DNA of 64,000 bases. Origin: Tolumonas sp008015085. Its GTDB lineage: Bacteria; Pseudomonadota; Gammaproteobacteria; Enterobacterales; Aeromonadaceae. Where the stretch lies: the NCBI GenBank assembly GCA_029265125.1, contig JAJUJX010000013.1, positions 14,350 through 78,349 on the forward strand, written 5' to 3'. The notes beneath the pieces are model-generated. The model saw only the letters and a list, made by a program, of their open reading frames with translations. It had not been told where the DNA came from and made no database searches. Each line of letters opens with the position of its first letter. Position 1 is the first letter of the stretch. Shown here in pieces: positions 33,983 to 42,144 of this stretch. The position numbers and the translations under genes are program-made.

Positions 33983-34038
33983 AGAAATCGTTAATACAGC
34001 AGTTGAAGTCCTGTATTAGTCATAAGGGGTAATGAAGT

Positions 34039-36477
34039 ATGCCACATACTGCAACAGGCCATTTGCCGGGGCGTCAGGTTCACAAATTTGGAGGCAGTAG
34101 TTTAGCTGATCCAAATTGTTATCGCCGTGTCGCCGGATTAATTGAGCAAGAGTCGGATCCGCGCGCGTTGATCGTTGTTTCTGCCGCAGGGAAAACCACT
34201 AATCGGCTGTTGCAGGTCCTGGAGTTAACGGATGCCGGCGATGATGCGGCTGTTACTGCGTTGAATGGTTTACGAGCGTATCAGCTCAGTCTGATTGAGG
34301 GTGTCCTGGAAGGTCCTGCCCGGCAATCATTATCATTGCAGTTGATGGAAGACATCGACATTATTGCGCGCGTACTGAATCGTGGATATGGCCGTTACGA
34401 ACGTAATGGCATTTTAGCGCATGGAGAGGTCTGGTCTGCCCGATTATTAGCTGCTTTATTGACAGAAAGGGGTAATCAGGCTGCCTGGCTGGATGCCCGT
34501 CGGTTTATGTCTGCAGAAGAAGGTGCCTTGGCGCGCGTGAATATTCCGCTATCGCGAGAAAAGCTGCGTGAGGCTCTAGCTGGAACCGGAGAACAGCGTG
34601 TTGTCGTGACAGGTTTTATTGCGGCAGATAGTGAGGGCCGTACTTTATTGCTGGGGCGGAATGGTTCTGATTATTCGGCGACGTTACTGGGGGCATTGGC
34701 GGATGCAGAATCATCCACGATCTGGAGCGATGTCGCAGGTGTATATAGTGCAGATCCCCGCTGTGTGAAGGATGCCAAGCTGCTGGAGCGGTTATCGCTA
34801 GATGAAGCCAATGAATTGGCGCGGCTGGGTGCCCCAGTACTGCACTCCCGTACACTTCAGCCTTTACTGCAAAGTCAGCAAAAACTGGTGTTACGGTCGA
34901 GTTATGCTCCTAATGGTGGTTCATCGCATATCCTGAGGCGTAAATCACAGGTTAAAGGTGCTCGGATTGTTACTTCCCTGGATCAGATTGCTTTAATAGA
35001 GTTACGTGTTCAGCCTGGCAGTGATTATCAACAGGTGGTTAATCAGCTTGATGAAATACTGGCGGCGCAACAGTTATCGCCCTTAGTCAGTAAATCACAG
35101 CCAGACCGTCGCGTCGTTCGTTTGGCGTATACACTGGAAATGATCGCTGATGCTTATCAGCTACTGACTTCACATCAGGAATCGCTCAATTTAAAAGAGG
35201 TGATTCGCCGGGATGGATTTAGCCTGATTGGATTGGTTGGTACCGGTGTATGTGATAATGCCGAGCAATGTCATCGTTTTTATCGTCTACTGGTTGATCA
35301 ACCTCTGGAGTTTATTTTTACGTCGCCAGATGGACTGAGCCTGGTGGCTGTGGTGCGTGAAATAACACTGGAACCTTTGCTGATTGCTTTACATCATGCC
35401 ATGTTTTTACAAACGAAACGCGTAGGGCTAGTTGTCTTAGGGAAAGGGAATATAGGAAGCCAGTGGCTGAAATTACTGGCGAAGGAAAAGCATCATCTTG
35501 AACATGCCCATCAGCTGACGCTGACACTTTTCGGCGTGTTTGATTCCCGTGGCGGCATGATCAGTGAAGATGGTCTTGATCCGTTGCAGGTACTCGACAG
35601 CTTTGATCCTCAGCCGGTTATTTGGGCTGAGTTACTGGTACAGCTGGAACAGCATCCTTTTGATGAGCTGATCATCCTTGATCTGACTGCAAGTGAAACG
35701 GTCAGTAGCTATTATCCGGAATTCGCACAGATTGGTGCGCATCTGATCACCGCCAATAAGCTGGCGGGTGCGGCAGAAAGTGCTTTCTATCAGCGAGTTT
35801 GCCAGAGCTTTGCCGAGCATCAGGTGCAATGGCGCTATAATGCGACCGTAGGAGCCGGGTTACCGGTTCAGGCTTGTATTCGTATGATGCGTGAATCCGG
35901 CGATCGGGTTCATGGTATCTCTGGTATTTTTTCTGGTACGCTGAGCTGGTTGTTCCAGCAGTATGATGGCTCTGTTCCTTTCTCTGAGCTGGTTGATCAG
36001 GCGTGGCAACATGGTTTGACGGAGCCAGATCCAAGAGAAGATCTTTCAGGGCATGATGTGCGTCGTAAGTTGCTGATCCTTGCACGTGAAGCGGGGCTGG
36101 AGCTGGAACCGGATCATATTTCGTTGCAGAGCCTGGTTCCTGCTGAACTGGCTGATATTCCACTGGAAGCCTTTTTTGAGGGGCTAACTGCGCTGGATCA
36201 TACTGTGGAAACGGCCTTTGATGAGGCACGGGCACACGGGAAAGTCCTGCGTTACGTGGCTCGTCTGGATAGAGATGGCTCAGCCAGAGTCGGATTGGAC
36301 ATGCTGTCACCAGAGCATCCGTTTGCTAATCTGCGTCCGTGCGATAATATTTTCTCTATCGAAACTGATTTTTACCGAACCAATCCACTGATCCTGCAAG
36401 GTCCCGGAGCTGGTCGTGAAGTGACGGCTGCTGCGGTACAAGCTGATTTGTGGAAGATTTGTGCTACGCTGAAATAG
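34039..36477 (+). CDS. metL: Bifunctional aspartokinase II / homoserine dehydrogenase II
   Basis: An 812-aa fusion (810 in E. coli). The kinase half begins VHKFGGSSLADP and contains GRNGSDYSATLLGALA. A regulatory linker follows, and the homoserine dehydrogenase half starts near residue 460 (VGLVVLGKGNIGSQWL) with LITANKLAG and GIFSGTLSWL. It makes aspartyl phosphate and homoserine for methionine synthesis. I call it MetL rather than ThrA from its place behind metB and under MetJ control. The ribosome binding site (AAGGGG) is rather far from the ATG. Confidence 0.95.
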   Translation: MPHTATGHLPGRQVHKFGGSSLADPNCYRRVAGLIEQESDPRALIVVSAAGKTTNRLLQVLELTDAGDDAAVTALNGLRAYQLSLIEGVLEGPARQSLSLQLMEDIDIIARVLNRGYGRYERNGILAHGEVWSARLLAALLTERGNQAAWLDARRFMSAEEGALARVNIPLSREKLREALAGTGEQRVVVTGFIAADSEGRTLLLGRNGSDYSATLLGALADAESSTIWSDVAGVYSADPRCVKDAKLLERLSLDEANELARLGAPVLHSRTLQPLLQSQQKLVLRSSYAPNGGSSHILRRKSQVKGARIVTSLDQIALIELRVQPGSDYQQVVNQLDEILAAQQLSPLVSKSQPDRRVVRLAYTLEMIADAYQLLTSHQESLNLKEVIRRDGFSLIGLVGTGVCDNAEQCHRFYRLLVDQPLEFIFTSPDGLSLVAVVREITLEPLLIALHHAMFLQTKRVGLVVLGKGNIGSQWLKLLAKEKHHLEHAHQLTLTLFGVFDSRGGMISEDGLDPLQVLDSFDPQPVIWAELLVQLEQHPFDELIILDLTASETVSSYYPEFAQIGAHLITANKLAGAAESAFYQRVCQSFAEHQVQWRYNATVGAGLPVQACIRMMRESGDRVHGISGIFSGTLSWLFQQYDGSVPFSELVDQAWQHGLTEPDPREDLSGHDVRRKLLILAREAGLELEPDHISLQSLVPAELADIPLEAFFEGLTALDHTVETAFDEARAHGKVLRYVARLDRDGSARVGLDMLSPEHPFANLRPCDNIFSIETDFYRTNPLILQGPGAGREVTAAAVQADLWKICATLK

Positions 36478-36478
36478 C

Positions 36479-36760
36479 TCAATAGGCTCGGAATGACGTC
36501 ACGTTTACCGAGCCAGGTTCAAGTTCAGTAACTTCAATAGAATCGACGCTGGCTGTTCTCGGTCCGGACTGCAGCCAGTGGATCAGTTTTTCAACGGCAT
36601 GGGCATCACCCTCAGCCAGTACCTCGACTGAGCCATCAGATAAATTCGTTGCTCTGCCACGCAACCCCAATTTGCTGGCTTCCTGATGTGTGAAATAGCG
36701 AAAACCCACTCCCTGCACAATGCCGTAGACTTGAACTCTGACACTACGAATTTGTGACAT
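36479..36760 (-). CDS. yccX: Acylphosphatase
   Basis: A 93-aa acylphosphatase that hydrolyses acyl phosphates. The catalytic loop GIVQGVGFRYFT contains the key Arg, and the conserved Asn occurs in GRATNLSDGSVEVLAEG. It ends SVNVTSFRAY, typical of the family. It lies convergent to metL with a one-base gap. Confidence 0.93.
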   Translation of the reverse strand: MSQIRSVRVQVYGIVQGVGFRYFTHQEASKLGLRGRATNLSDGSVEVLAEGDAHAVEKLIHWLQSGPRTASVDSIEVTELEPGSVNVTSFRAY

Positions 36761-36903
36761 GCTGATTCCTTTATCTGTGTCGTTGTTATGATTAACTTAG
36801 TTATAACTCAGCATTGCAGCAAGTTATCACGCAATGTTGCGATCTGAATTGTTGATTCCGGCGTATAAATGGCGAGCTCATATTTTATATTCGGGAATGT
36901 AGC

Positions 36904-37722
36904 ATGCCAGAATTACCAGAAGTTGAAGTTAGTCGGTTGGGTATTACGCCTTGGCTCGAGGGCGTTATGGTACAACGGGTGATTATTCGTCATCCGCGTT
37001 TGCGCTGGCCGATCCCTGCTGAAATACATCTGCTGGAAGGTCAGCCTTTGCATAAAATTGAGCGTCGGGCTAAATATTTACTGTTGCACTCCACGCTTGG
37101 CGCCGCCATTTTGCATTTAGGAATGTCTGGACGGTTACGTATTCTTCCCTCAGGTACCCCCGCAGAAAAGCACGATCATGTTGATATCGAACTGGCAAAC
37201 GGCAAATTGCTGCGTTTTCATGATCCCCGGCGGTTTGGGGCGCTGTTGTGGACATCAGAAGATCCTTTCCAGCATCCGTTACTGAAAAACATGGGGCCTG
37301 AACCGTTGACTGAAACGTTCTCTGGCGATTATCTCTGGCAGCGCAGCCGGAAAAGCATTACTGCGATAAAACCTTGGTTGATGAACAATCATGTTGTCGT
37401 TGGTATCGGGAATATCTATGCCAATGAGGCCTTGTTCATGGCGCACATCCACCCTAAACGTTCAGCGAATACATTATCACATGAGGAATGCGTGCTGTTG
37501 GTTAAGGAGGTGAAAGAGGTATTAGCACGGGCGATAGAGCAGGGCGGCACAACGTTGCGCGATTTTATGCGCACGGATGGTAAGCCTGGCTATTTTGTGC
37601 AGGAATTGCAGGTTTACGGTCGGGCTGGTTTGCCGTGCTCTGTTTGTATGCACCCACTGGAAGAACTGCGCCTTGGTCAGCGCAGCAGTGTGTATTGCCC
37701 GGTTTGCCAGCCAATGCGCTGA
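36904..37722 (+). CDS. mutM: Formamidopyrimidine-DNA glycosylase
   Basis: A 272-aa base excision enzyme removing 8-oxoguanine. The catalytic N-terminal Pro (after Met removal) and Glu are in MPELPEVEVSRLGI. The helix-two-turn-helix region (VVGIGNIYANEALF) and a C-terminal zinc finger with two CxxC pairs (CSVC and CPVC) are present. The usual ETVRRG stretch reads EVSRLG, a mild divergence. The ATG has no strong Shine-Dalgarno sequence. Confidence 0.95.
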   Translation: MPELPEVEVSRLGITPWLEGVMVQRVIIRHPRLRWPIPAEIHLLEGQPLHKIERRAKYLLLHSTLGAAILHLGMSGRLRILPSGTPAEKHDHVDIELANGKLLRFHDPRRFGALLWTSEDPFQHPLLKNMGPEPLTETFSGDYLWQRSRKSITAIKPWLMNNHVVVGIGNIYANEALFMAHIHPKRSANTLSHEECVLLVKEVKEVLARAIEQGGTTLRDFMRTDGKPGYFVQELQVYGRAGLPCSVCMHPLEELRLGQRSSVYCPVCQPMR

Positions 37723-37729
37723 AGTTGAA

Positions 37730-38218
37730 TCAGCGATGCTGGATCTGTTTGGCTTTGATGGCGTCAGCAACATTTGGTGTGACGAACTGGCTTGCATCAC
37801 CGCCATGCAGCGCGATTTCTCTGACCAGCGTAGACGATACAAATGCGTATTGTTCTGCTGGTGGCAGGAAAACGATCTCCATCTCGGGCATCATGCGGCG
37901 GTACATGGCTGCCAGTTGTGACTCATATTCAAAATCACTGCCTGTGCGGATACCGCGCAGTAATACTGTGGCTTGTTGCACTTTCATGAAATCAATCAGC
38001 AGACTACTGAAACCGGTGACAGAGACATTCGGCAGATCCTGACAGCACTCTTTTGCTAATGCGATCCGTTCATCCAGTGTAAACAACGGACGTTTACCCG
38101 GGCTGGCCGCAACTGCCAGTATGACTTCATCAAAGAGAGATGATGCACGGTTGATCAGATCTAAATGTCCGCTGGTGAGAGGATCAAAGGTTCCGGGGAA
38201 TACCACTTTCTGATGCAT
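37730..38218 (-). CDS. coaD: Phosphopantetheine adenylyltransferase
   Basis: A 162-aa nucleotidyltransferase for the penultimate step of coenzyme A synthesis. It shows VVFPGTFDPLTSGHLDLINR with the TxGH motif, and RGIRTGSDFEYESQLA. The start at 38218 (MHQKVVFPG) matches the family; the open frame continues 27 codons upstream but that extension is not conserved. It ends seven bases from mutM, convergent, as in many relatives. Confidence 0.95.
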   Translation of the reverse strand: MHQKVVFPGTFDPLTSGHLDLINRASSLFDEVILAVAASPGKRPLFTLDERIALAKECCQDLPNVSVTGFSSLLIDFMKVQQATVLLRGIRTGSDFEYESQLAAMYRRMMPEMEIVFLPPAEQYAFVSSTLVREIALHGGDASQFVTPNVADAIKAKQIQHR

Positions 38219-38352
38219 ATTGGTGTCACAGCCTTTCTGAGTTATGGATTTCATTATAAGAATTGTGGGGCGTTTTAGATACATTGACAGGCTTTGCAAA
38301 ACGATGAAGTCAGGCTATTGTTAGCTCGCCATCAATAACGGAGGATCGGCAA

Positions 38353-38742
38353 ATGTCTACTTTCTGGGGTGTTATTGCCCGACTGTTAGTTGTTTCATTA
38401 CTGGCGTTGTCGTTACCGGCCAAAGCTTCAATGATGTCCACTCAGGCGACAATGCCTGCAGTTCATCAGACCAGTGAACGCACACATGTCATGCAGTTTT
38501 TGGCCAGAGAAGATGTGGCAAAACAGATTGCAGCGCAAGGTGTGGATGTTGCTTTGGTTAAACAGCGTGTCGCTGCGATGAATGATGATGAAATCAATCA
38601 GTTATCTACGAAGATTGATCAGTTACCCGCTGCTGGTGGTGGGGAGATTATTGGTGCTGTGTTGTTTGTTTTCATCGTACTGCTGGTCACGGATATTCTT
38701 GGCCTGACCAAGGTATTCCCATTTACCCGTTCTGTACGCTAA
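38353..38742 (+). CDS. PA2779-family small membrane protein
   Basis: A 129-aa protein with an N-terminal signal peptide (about residues 1-25, cut near PAKAS), a periplasmic helical part (TSERTHVMQFLAREDVAKQI), a small GGGE linker and a C-terminal membrane helix (about 100-122, IIGAVLFVFIVLLVTDILGL). It resembles the PA2779 family, which accompanies PA2778-type peptidases; the function is unknown. A strong GGAGGA precedes the ATG. It lies three bases before the peptidase gene, so the two form a unit. Confidence 0.75.
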   Translation: MSTFWGVIARLLVVSLLALSLPAKASMMSTQATMPAVHQTSERTHVMQFLAREDVAKQIAAQGVDVALVKQRVAAMNDDEINQLSTKIDQLPAAGGGEIIGAVLFVFIVLLVTDILGLTKVFPFTRSVR

Positions 38743-38745
38743 GTT

Positions 38746-39666
38746 ATGCGGTTTATCTTACAAGCCCTCCTTCTGGTGGGCTTTTTCTCTTTAGCTGGGT
38801 GTGCTCACCGCTCGGAGCTTACGTCAGCTCATCCTGCCGAAAAACAATTAAATGTACCATTTATTCAACAGGATGATGCCTACTGTGGTCCGTCTGCTTT
38901 AGCTATGGTGCTGGCGCAGCAAAATAAATCAGTCAACGTTGCTGAGTTGGCAAAAGAGATGCTACTACCGGCACGTGGTGGTTCACTGCAGATTGAATTG
39001 AAGGCTAGTGTCCGCAGGCAGGGCTATCTGGCGTATGAAATTACGCCGACGATGGATGCATTGTTAACGGAAATTGAAGCGGGTCGTCCGGTCATTGTTT
39101 TGCTGAATCTGGCTTTTAATTGGTATCCGAAATGGCATTATGCCGTTGTGACCGGGTATGATTTGCAGCACGATGAGATTATTGTGCATTCAGGCGAACA
39201 GGCTTATCAGCGTTGGTCATTGACACAGTTTGACAATCTCTGGCAGCGAGGTGGTCGCTGGGGCCTGATGGCTATTTCCCCCGAACAGCCTCCTTCTCTA
39301 TCCATGCAAGAACAGCCATATTTGCAGGCGGCCGTTGATCTGGAAAATACAGCCGGACTGAATGCGGCAGCTCCAGCGTATGCGGCGGCGCAGCGGCAGT
39401 GGCGGGATAATCTGACCGCTTTAGTAGGGTTAGGAAATGCAGCATATCAACGTCGTGACTTAGTCAGTGCACAGCAGTGGTTAGCGATGGCGGCAGAGAA
39501 GCATCCTCAATCAGCTGTTGCAGCTAATAACCTTGCGCAAGTATTACTGGAGCAGGGCGATCTGGCTCATGCGTTTATCTGGGCGCAGAAAGCTGTGCTG
39601 GCTGACGGCGGAGCTCCGGCAAAAGATACATTGCAGCAGGTTTTACATGCTCTGCATGCGCAGTGA
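38746..39666 (+). CDS. PA2778-family lipoprotein with C39-like cysteine peptidase and TPR domains
   Basis: A 306-aa lipoprotein: signal peptide with lipobox LAGC (Cys19), then a C39-like papain-fold domain (about residues 35-185), then tetratricopeptide-like helices (about 195-300). The probable catalytic Cys47 lies in DDAYCGPSALAMV and His131 in WHYAVVTGYD. C39 domains of ABC exporters cut double-glycine leaders; this stand-alone envelope version has no transporter and an unknown substrate. The start follows the partner gene by three bases without a clear ribosome binding site, which suggests translational coupling. Confidence 0.8.
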   Translation: MRFILQALLLVGFFSLAGCAHRSELTSAHPAEKQLNVPFIQQDDAYCGPSALAMVLAQQNKSVNVAELAKEMLLPARGGSLQIELKASVRRQGYLAYEITPTMDALLTEIEAGRPVIVLLNLAFNWYPKWHYAVVTGYDLQHDEIIVHSGEQAYQRWSLTQFDNLWQRGGRWGLMAISPEQPPSLSMQEQPYLQAAVDLENTAGLNAAAPAYAAAQRQWRDNLTALVGLGNAAYQRRDLVSAQQWLAMAAEKHPQSAVAANNLAQVLLEQGDLAHAFIWAQKAVLADGGAPAKDTLQQVLHALHAQ

Positions 39667-39735
39667 TCTTACCAGAAATGCAAAACTGGCCTGACACAGG
39701 TAGAATTGTACGATTATATTGCCGGGAACAAGGCC

Positions 39736-40455
39736 ATGAGTGCTATGCAAATTCTGAAAAGTGACGGACAAATCTGTTGTTTTGATCCTTCGCTGGCACC
39801 GGATTTCGGGCCTGAATATTTTTCAGCAGATTACTGGCAGCAGCAACAGGCAATCACCGGACAGTCGCATGGTCGTGGTGTTACTTGGTTTGTCCGGCAT
39901 TATTCTGCCGATTGGGTCTTGCGCCATTATTGGCGGGGGGGCCTGATTGGCCGTTATATTCCGGATCATTTCTGTTTTACCGGATTAAAACATACCCGCT
40001 CATTTGCAGAGTTTAATCTTCTGAAAAAACTGGTTGATGAAGATCTGCCGGTGCCTCGTCCTATCGCTGCCCGGATAGTACGCAAAGGCTGGCATTATCA
40101 GGCTGATATATTAATTGAACGGATCCCCGGCGCTCAGGATCTGGTGCAGCTGCTCAAGCAGGAAGCGTTATCACAGGAGACATGGCAACAAATCGGTCAG
40201 GTACTTGCTCAGTTTCATCAGGCTGGGGTTTATCACGCGGATCTGAACGCACACAATATTCTACGCGATGCTAATGGTAAGATCTGGATAATCGATTTTG
40301 ATAAAGGTGCAATCCGGCGGCCGGGCCGCTGGCAGGCCAAAAATCTGGCCCGTTTATTACGTTCATTACAAAAAGAAACGGCACTGCATCCACTGTTCCA
40401 TTGGCATTCGGATGACTGGCAAAACTTGCTGGTGGCCTATCAGTCTTATCGCTGA
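39736..40455 (+). CDS. kdkA: 3-deoxy-D-manno-octulosonic acid (Kdo) kinase
   Basis: A 239-aa protein of the lipopolysaccharide kinase group with a protein-kinase-like fold. It has the catalytic loop YHADLNAHNIL and the metal-binding IIDFDKG, plus the early RHYWRGGLIGR stretch typical of KdkA. It phosphorylates Kdo on lipid A. I chose the ATG at 39736 (AAGG just upstream) over an in-frame TTG at 39706. It overlaps the convergent waaA by ten bases. KdkA is found with one-Kdo lipid A (Haemophilus, Vibrio), which bears on the activity of waaA here. Confidence 0.88.
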   Translation: MSAMQILKSDGQICCFDPSLAPDFGPEYFSADYWQQQQAITGQSHGRGVTWFVRHYSADWVLRHYWRGGLIGRYIPDHFCFTGLKHTRSFAEFNLLKKLVDEDLPVPRPIAARIVRKGWHYQADILIERIPGAQDLVQLLKQEALSQETWQQIGQVLAQFHQAGVYHADLNAHNILRDANGKIWIIDFDKGAIRRPGRWQAKNLARLLRSLQKETALHPLFHWHSDDWQNLLVAYQSYR

Positions 40456-41714
40456 AATAGGCCCATGACCTTTTCTATCTCGGACAAACTCTTCGCTAAT
40501 GCTCCCTGATTGGCCGCAACTACATCAAATCCCTGCATACCCATCTTGTGGCATTCTTCTTTTGTGCTAAGCAATTCAAGTACTGTTGTGGCTAATTCAT
40601 TCTCATTATGCACCAGCCGGCATGCTTTTTTTTCCACTAACTGCCTGGTGATATCGCTGAAATTGAAAAAATGCGGGCCAATCAGAGTGGCTTTGGCTAA
40701 TGCGGCAGGCTCCAGCAGGTTATGGCCTCCGACCGGAACCAGACTGCCGCCCATAAATGCCAAATCAGCGATTTGGAAGTAATAAGCCATTTCACCCATG
40801 CTGTTACCAAGCAGGATCTGTTCTTGTGGTAAAACGGTGCGTTGTTCTGAGCGCCGGCACAGCGAAAAGTTCTGATTCAGGCATAGCTGAGCAACATCAT
40901 CAAATCGTTCCGGATGACGGGGAACCAGTAATAATAATGCCTCCGGGATCTGCTGCAAAACCTGCTGATGTGCGGCCAGAATCAGTTCATCCTCACCTTT
41001 ATGCGTGCTGGCTGCGATCCAGACTGGACGCTGGTTTAAAGTTTGGTGGAATGCTTCTCCGGCCTCTATCTGTTGTTGATCCAGCTGAATATCAAATTTG
41101 ATGGAGCCAGTGATTGATAGCTGGTGGTCAGCAATTCCTAAACGTTTGAATCTGGCGGCATCGTCGCGATGCTGACACAGCAAAAGTGTCAGTGATATTC
41201 CCATTTGCCGGAAGAAAGTCCGAATGTGTTGATAACGTTGGCAGGAGCGTTCGGAAAGGCGTGCATTGAGGATCACAACCGGTATTTTTTGTTGGCCGCA
41301 GTGAGCCAGGAGATTCGGCCATAACTCTGTTTCCATGATGAGCAATGCTCGGGGTTGGATCTGTTTTAAGAACCGGCAGACTGCACCAGGATAATCCAGC
41401 GGTGCATAACGATGTTCAACCAGCCCGCCTAATCTGGCAGCCTGATCGGCGCCGGTACGGGTTGTGGTTGTGAGCAGAATAGGCAAGTCCGGATGGCATT
41501 TCTTTAGCTCTTTGATAAGCGGTGTCACAGCAATCGTTTCGCCCACACTGACAGCATGGATCCACAGTGGAGATAGGCCATCGGTTTTGTTCACAAAGCC
41601 AAAATGCTCTTTCCAGCGAACGCCGAAACCCGGTTTACCCTGTCGTGGGCGATATAGCAGAAATAGCACGACCGGCATCAGTAAATAAATAATCAGGGTA
41701 TAAAGTAAACGCAT
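40446..41714 (-). CDS. waaA: Kdo transferase (lipid A Kdo transferase)
   Basis: A 422-aa inner-membrane glycosyltransferase with an N-terminal membrane anchor (LLYTLIIYLLMPVVLFLL) and two Rossmann-like domains. It carries IHAVSVGETIAVTPLI near the N-terminus and the donor-site block MGGSLVPVGGHNLLEPAAL near the C-terminus. It transfers Kdo from CMP-Kdo to lipid IVA. E. coli WaaA adds two residues; with a Kdo kinase gene next to it, a single-Kdo activity is likely here, but the sequence alone does not prove this. Confidence 0.95.
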   Translation of the reverse strand: MRLLYTLIIYLLMPVVLFLLYRPRQGKPGFGVRWKEHFGFVNKTDGLSPLWIHAVSVGETIAVTPLIKELKKCHPDLPILLTTTTRTGADQAARLGGLVEHRYAPLDYPGAVCRFLKQIQPRALLIMETELWPNLLAHCGQQKIPVVILNARLSERSCQRYQHIRTFFRQMGISLTLLLCQHRDDAARFKRLGIADHQLSITGSIKFDIQLDQQQIEAGEAFHQTLNQRPVWIAASTHKGEDELILAAHQQVLQQIPEALLLLVPRHPERFDDVAQLCLNQNFSLCRRSEQRTVLPQEQILLGNSMGEMAYYFQIADLAFMGGSLVPVGGHNLLEPAALAKATLIGPHFFNFSDITRQLVEKKACRLVHNENELATTVLELLSTKEECHKMGMQGFDVVAANQGALAKSLSEIEKVMGLFQR

Positions 41715-41994
41715 AAAACTAAGCCGGCAGAAAGTAGGGGCGACAGTATCAGAAAAACCGATCCGGCTGGCAAGCAGAGTCTATTGGTGCATAAACCATC
41801 GGATCGCGCCATTTTAGAGCAAAGAGGCAGGAAAAAGCGGAATCACTAAAAATATACTCTGCTAAGCAGACAGATATCTTGTTTTTTATTTTAGTTAATA
41901 AAACCAGATAATTTGCATAATGCAGAATATATCACTACATTTAGTGTTTAATGCTAATTCTGGCTCTATTTTTGCAATTTATTAAGGCGATCTA
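41715..41994 (+). other. AT-rich intergenic region upstream of the liv leader
   Basis: About 280 bases between waaA (divergent) and the leader ORF. It is AT-rich, with several TATA-like stretches (for example near 41860-41870 and 41930), and presumably holds the liv and waaA promoters. I cannot fix a promoter or an Lrp site with confidence. Confidence 0.4.
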
Positions 41995-42066
41995 TGTGGC
42001 AGACGCGAGCTTTTACCAAAGAATATTTTTCACTCCTGCTATTGTCTTACGCCATATGGCAGTGAT
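41995..42066 (+). CDS. Putative leucine-rich leader peptide upstream of livKHMGF
   Basis: A 23-codon ORF, MWQTRAFTKEYFSLLLLSYA then IWQ, with an AAGG ribosome binding site six bases before its ATG. It carries four consecutive leucine codons, all different (CTC, CTG, CTA, TTG), followed later by one Ile codon. It ends 78 bases before the livK start. The arrangement resembles amino acid attenuator peptides such as LeuL. Inverted repeats overlap it: CTTTTACC (42011-42018) with GGTAAAAG (42075-42082), and TCACT-TGC parts (42031-42040) with GCAGTGA (42060-42066). No terminator with a T run is present, so control by classical attenuation is uncertain. Chance occurrence is possible. Confidence 0.5.
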
Positions 42067-42144
42067 AGAAAACGGTAAAAGTATCCAGGTTGTATACAAA
42101 AAAGACCCAAATGGACTTGACGTCCGATAATCGAGGGAATCTGC

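Noticed and set aside
35747..36310. 187-codon open frame antisense to metL
   Set aside because: Shadow of the homoserine dehydrogenase half; composition rich in Pro, His, Arg and Gln as expected for antisense of a coding region.
38219..38299. N-terminal extension of coaD
   Set aside because: The open frame continues 27 codons upstream, but the family start MHQKVVFPG aligns at 38218 and the extension has no conserved residues.
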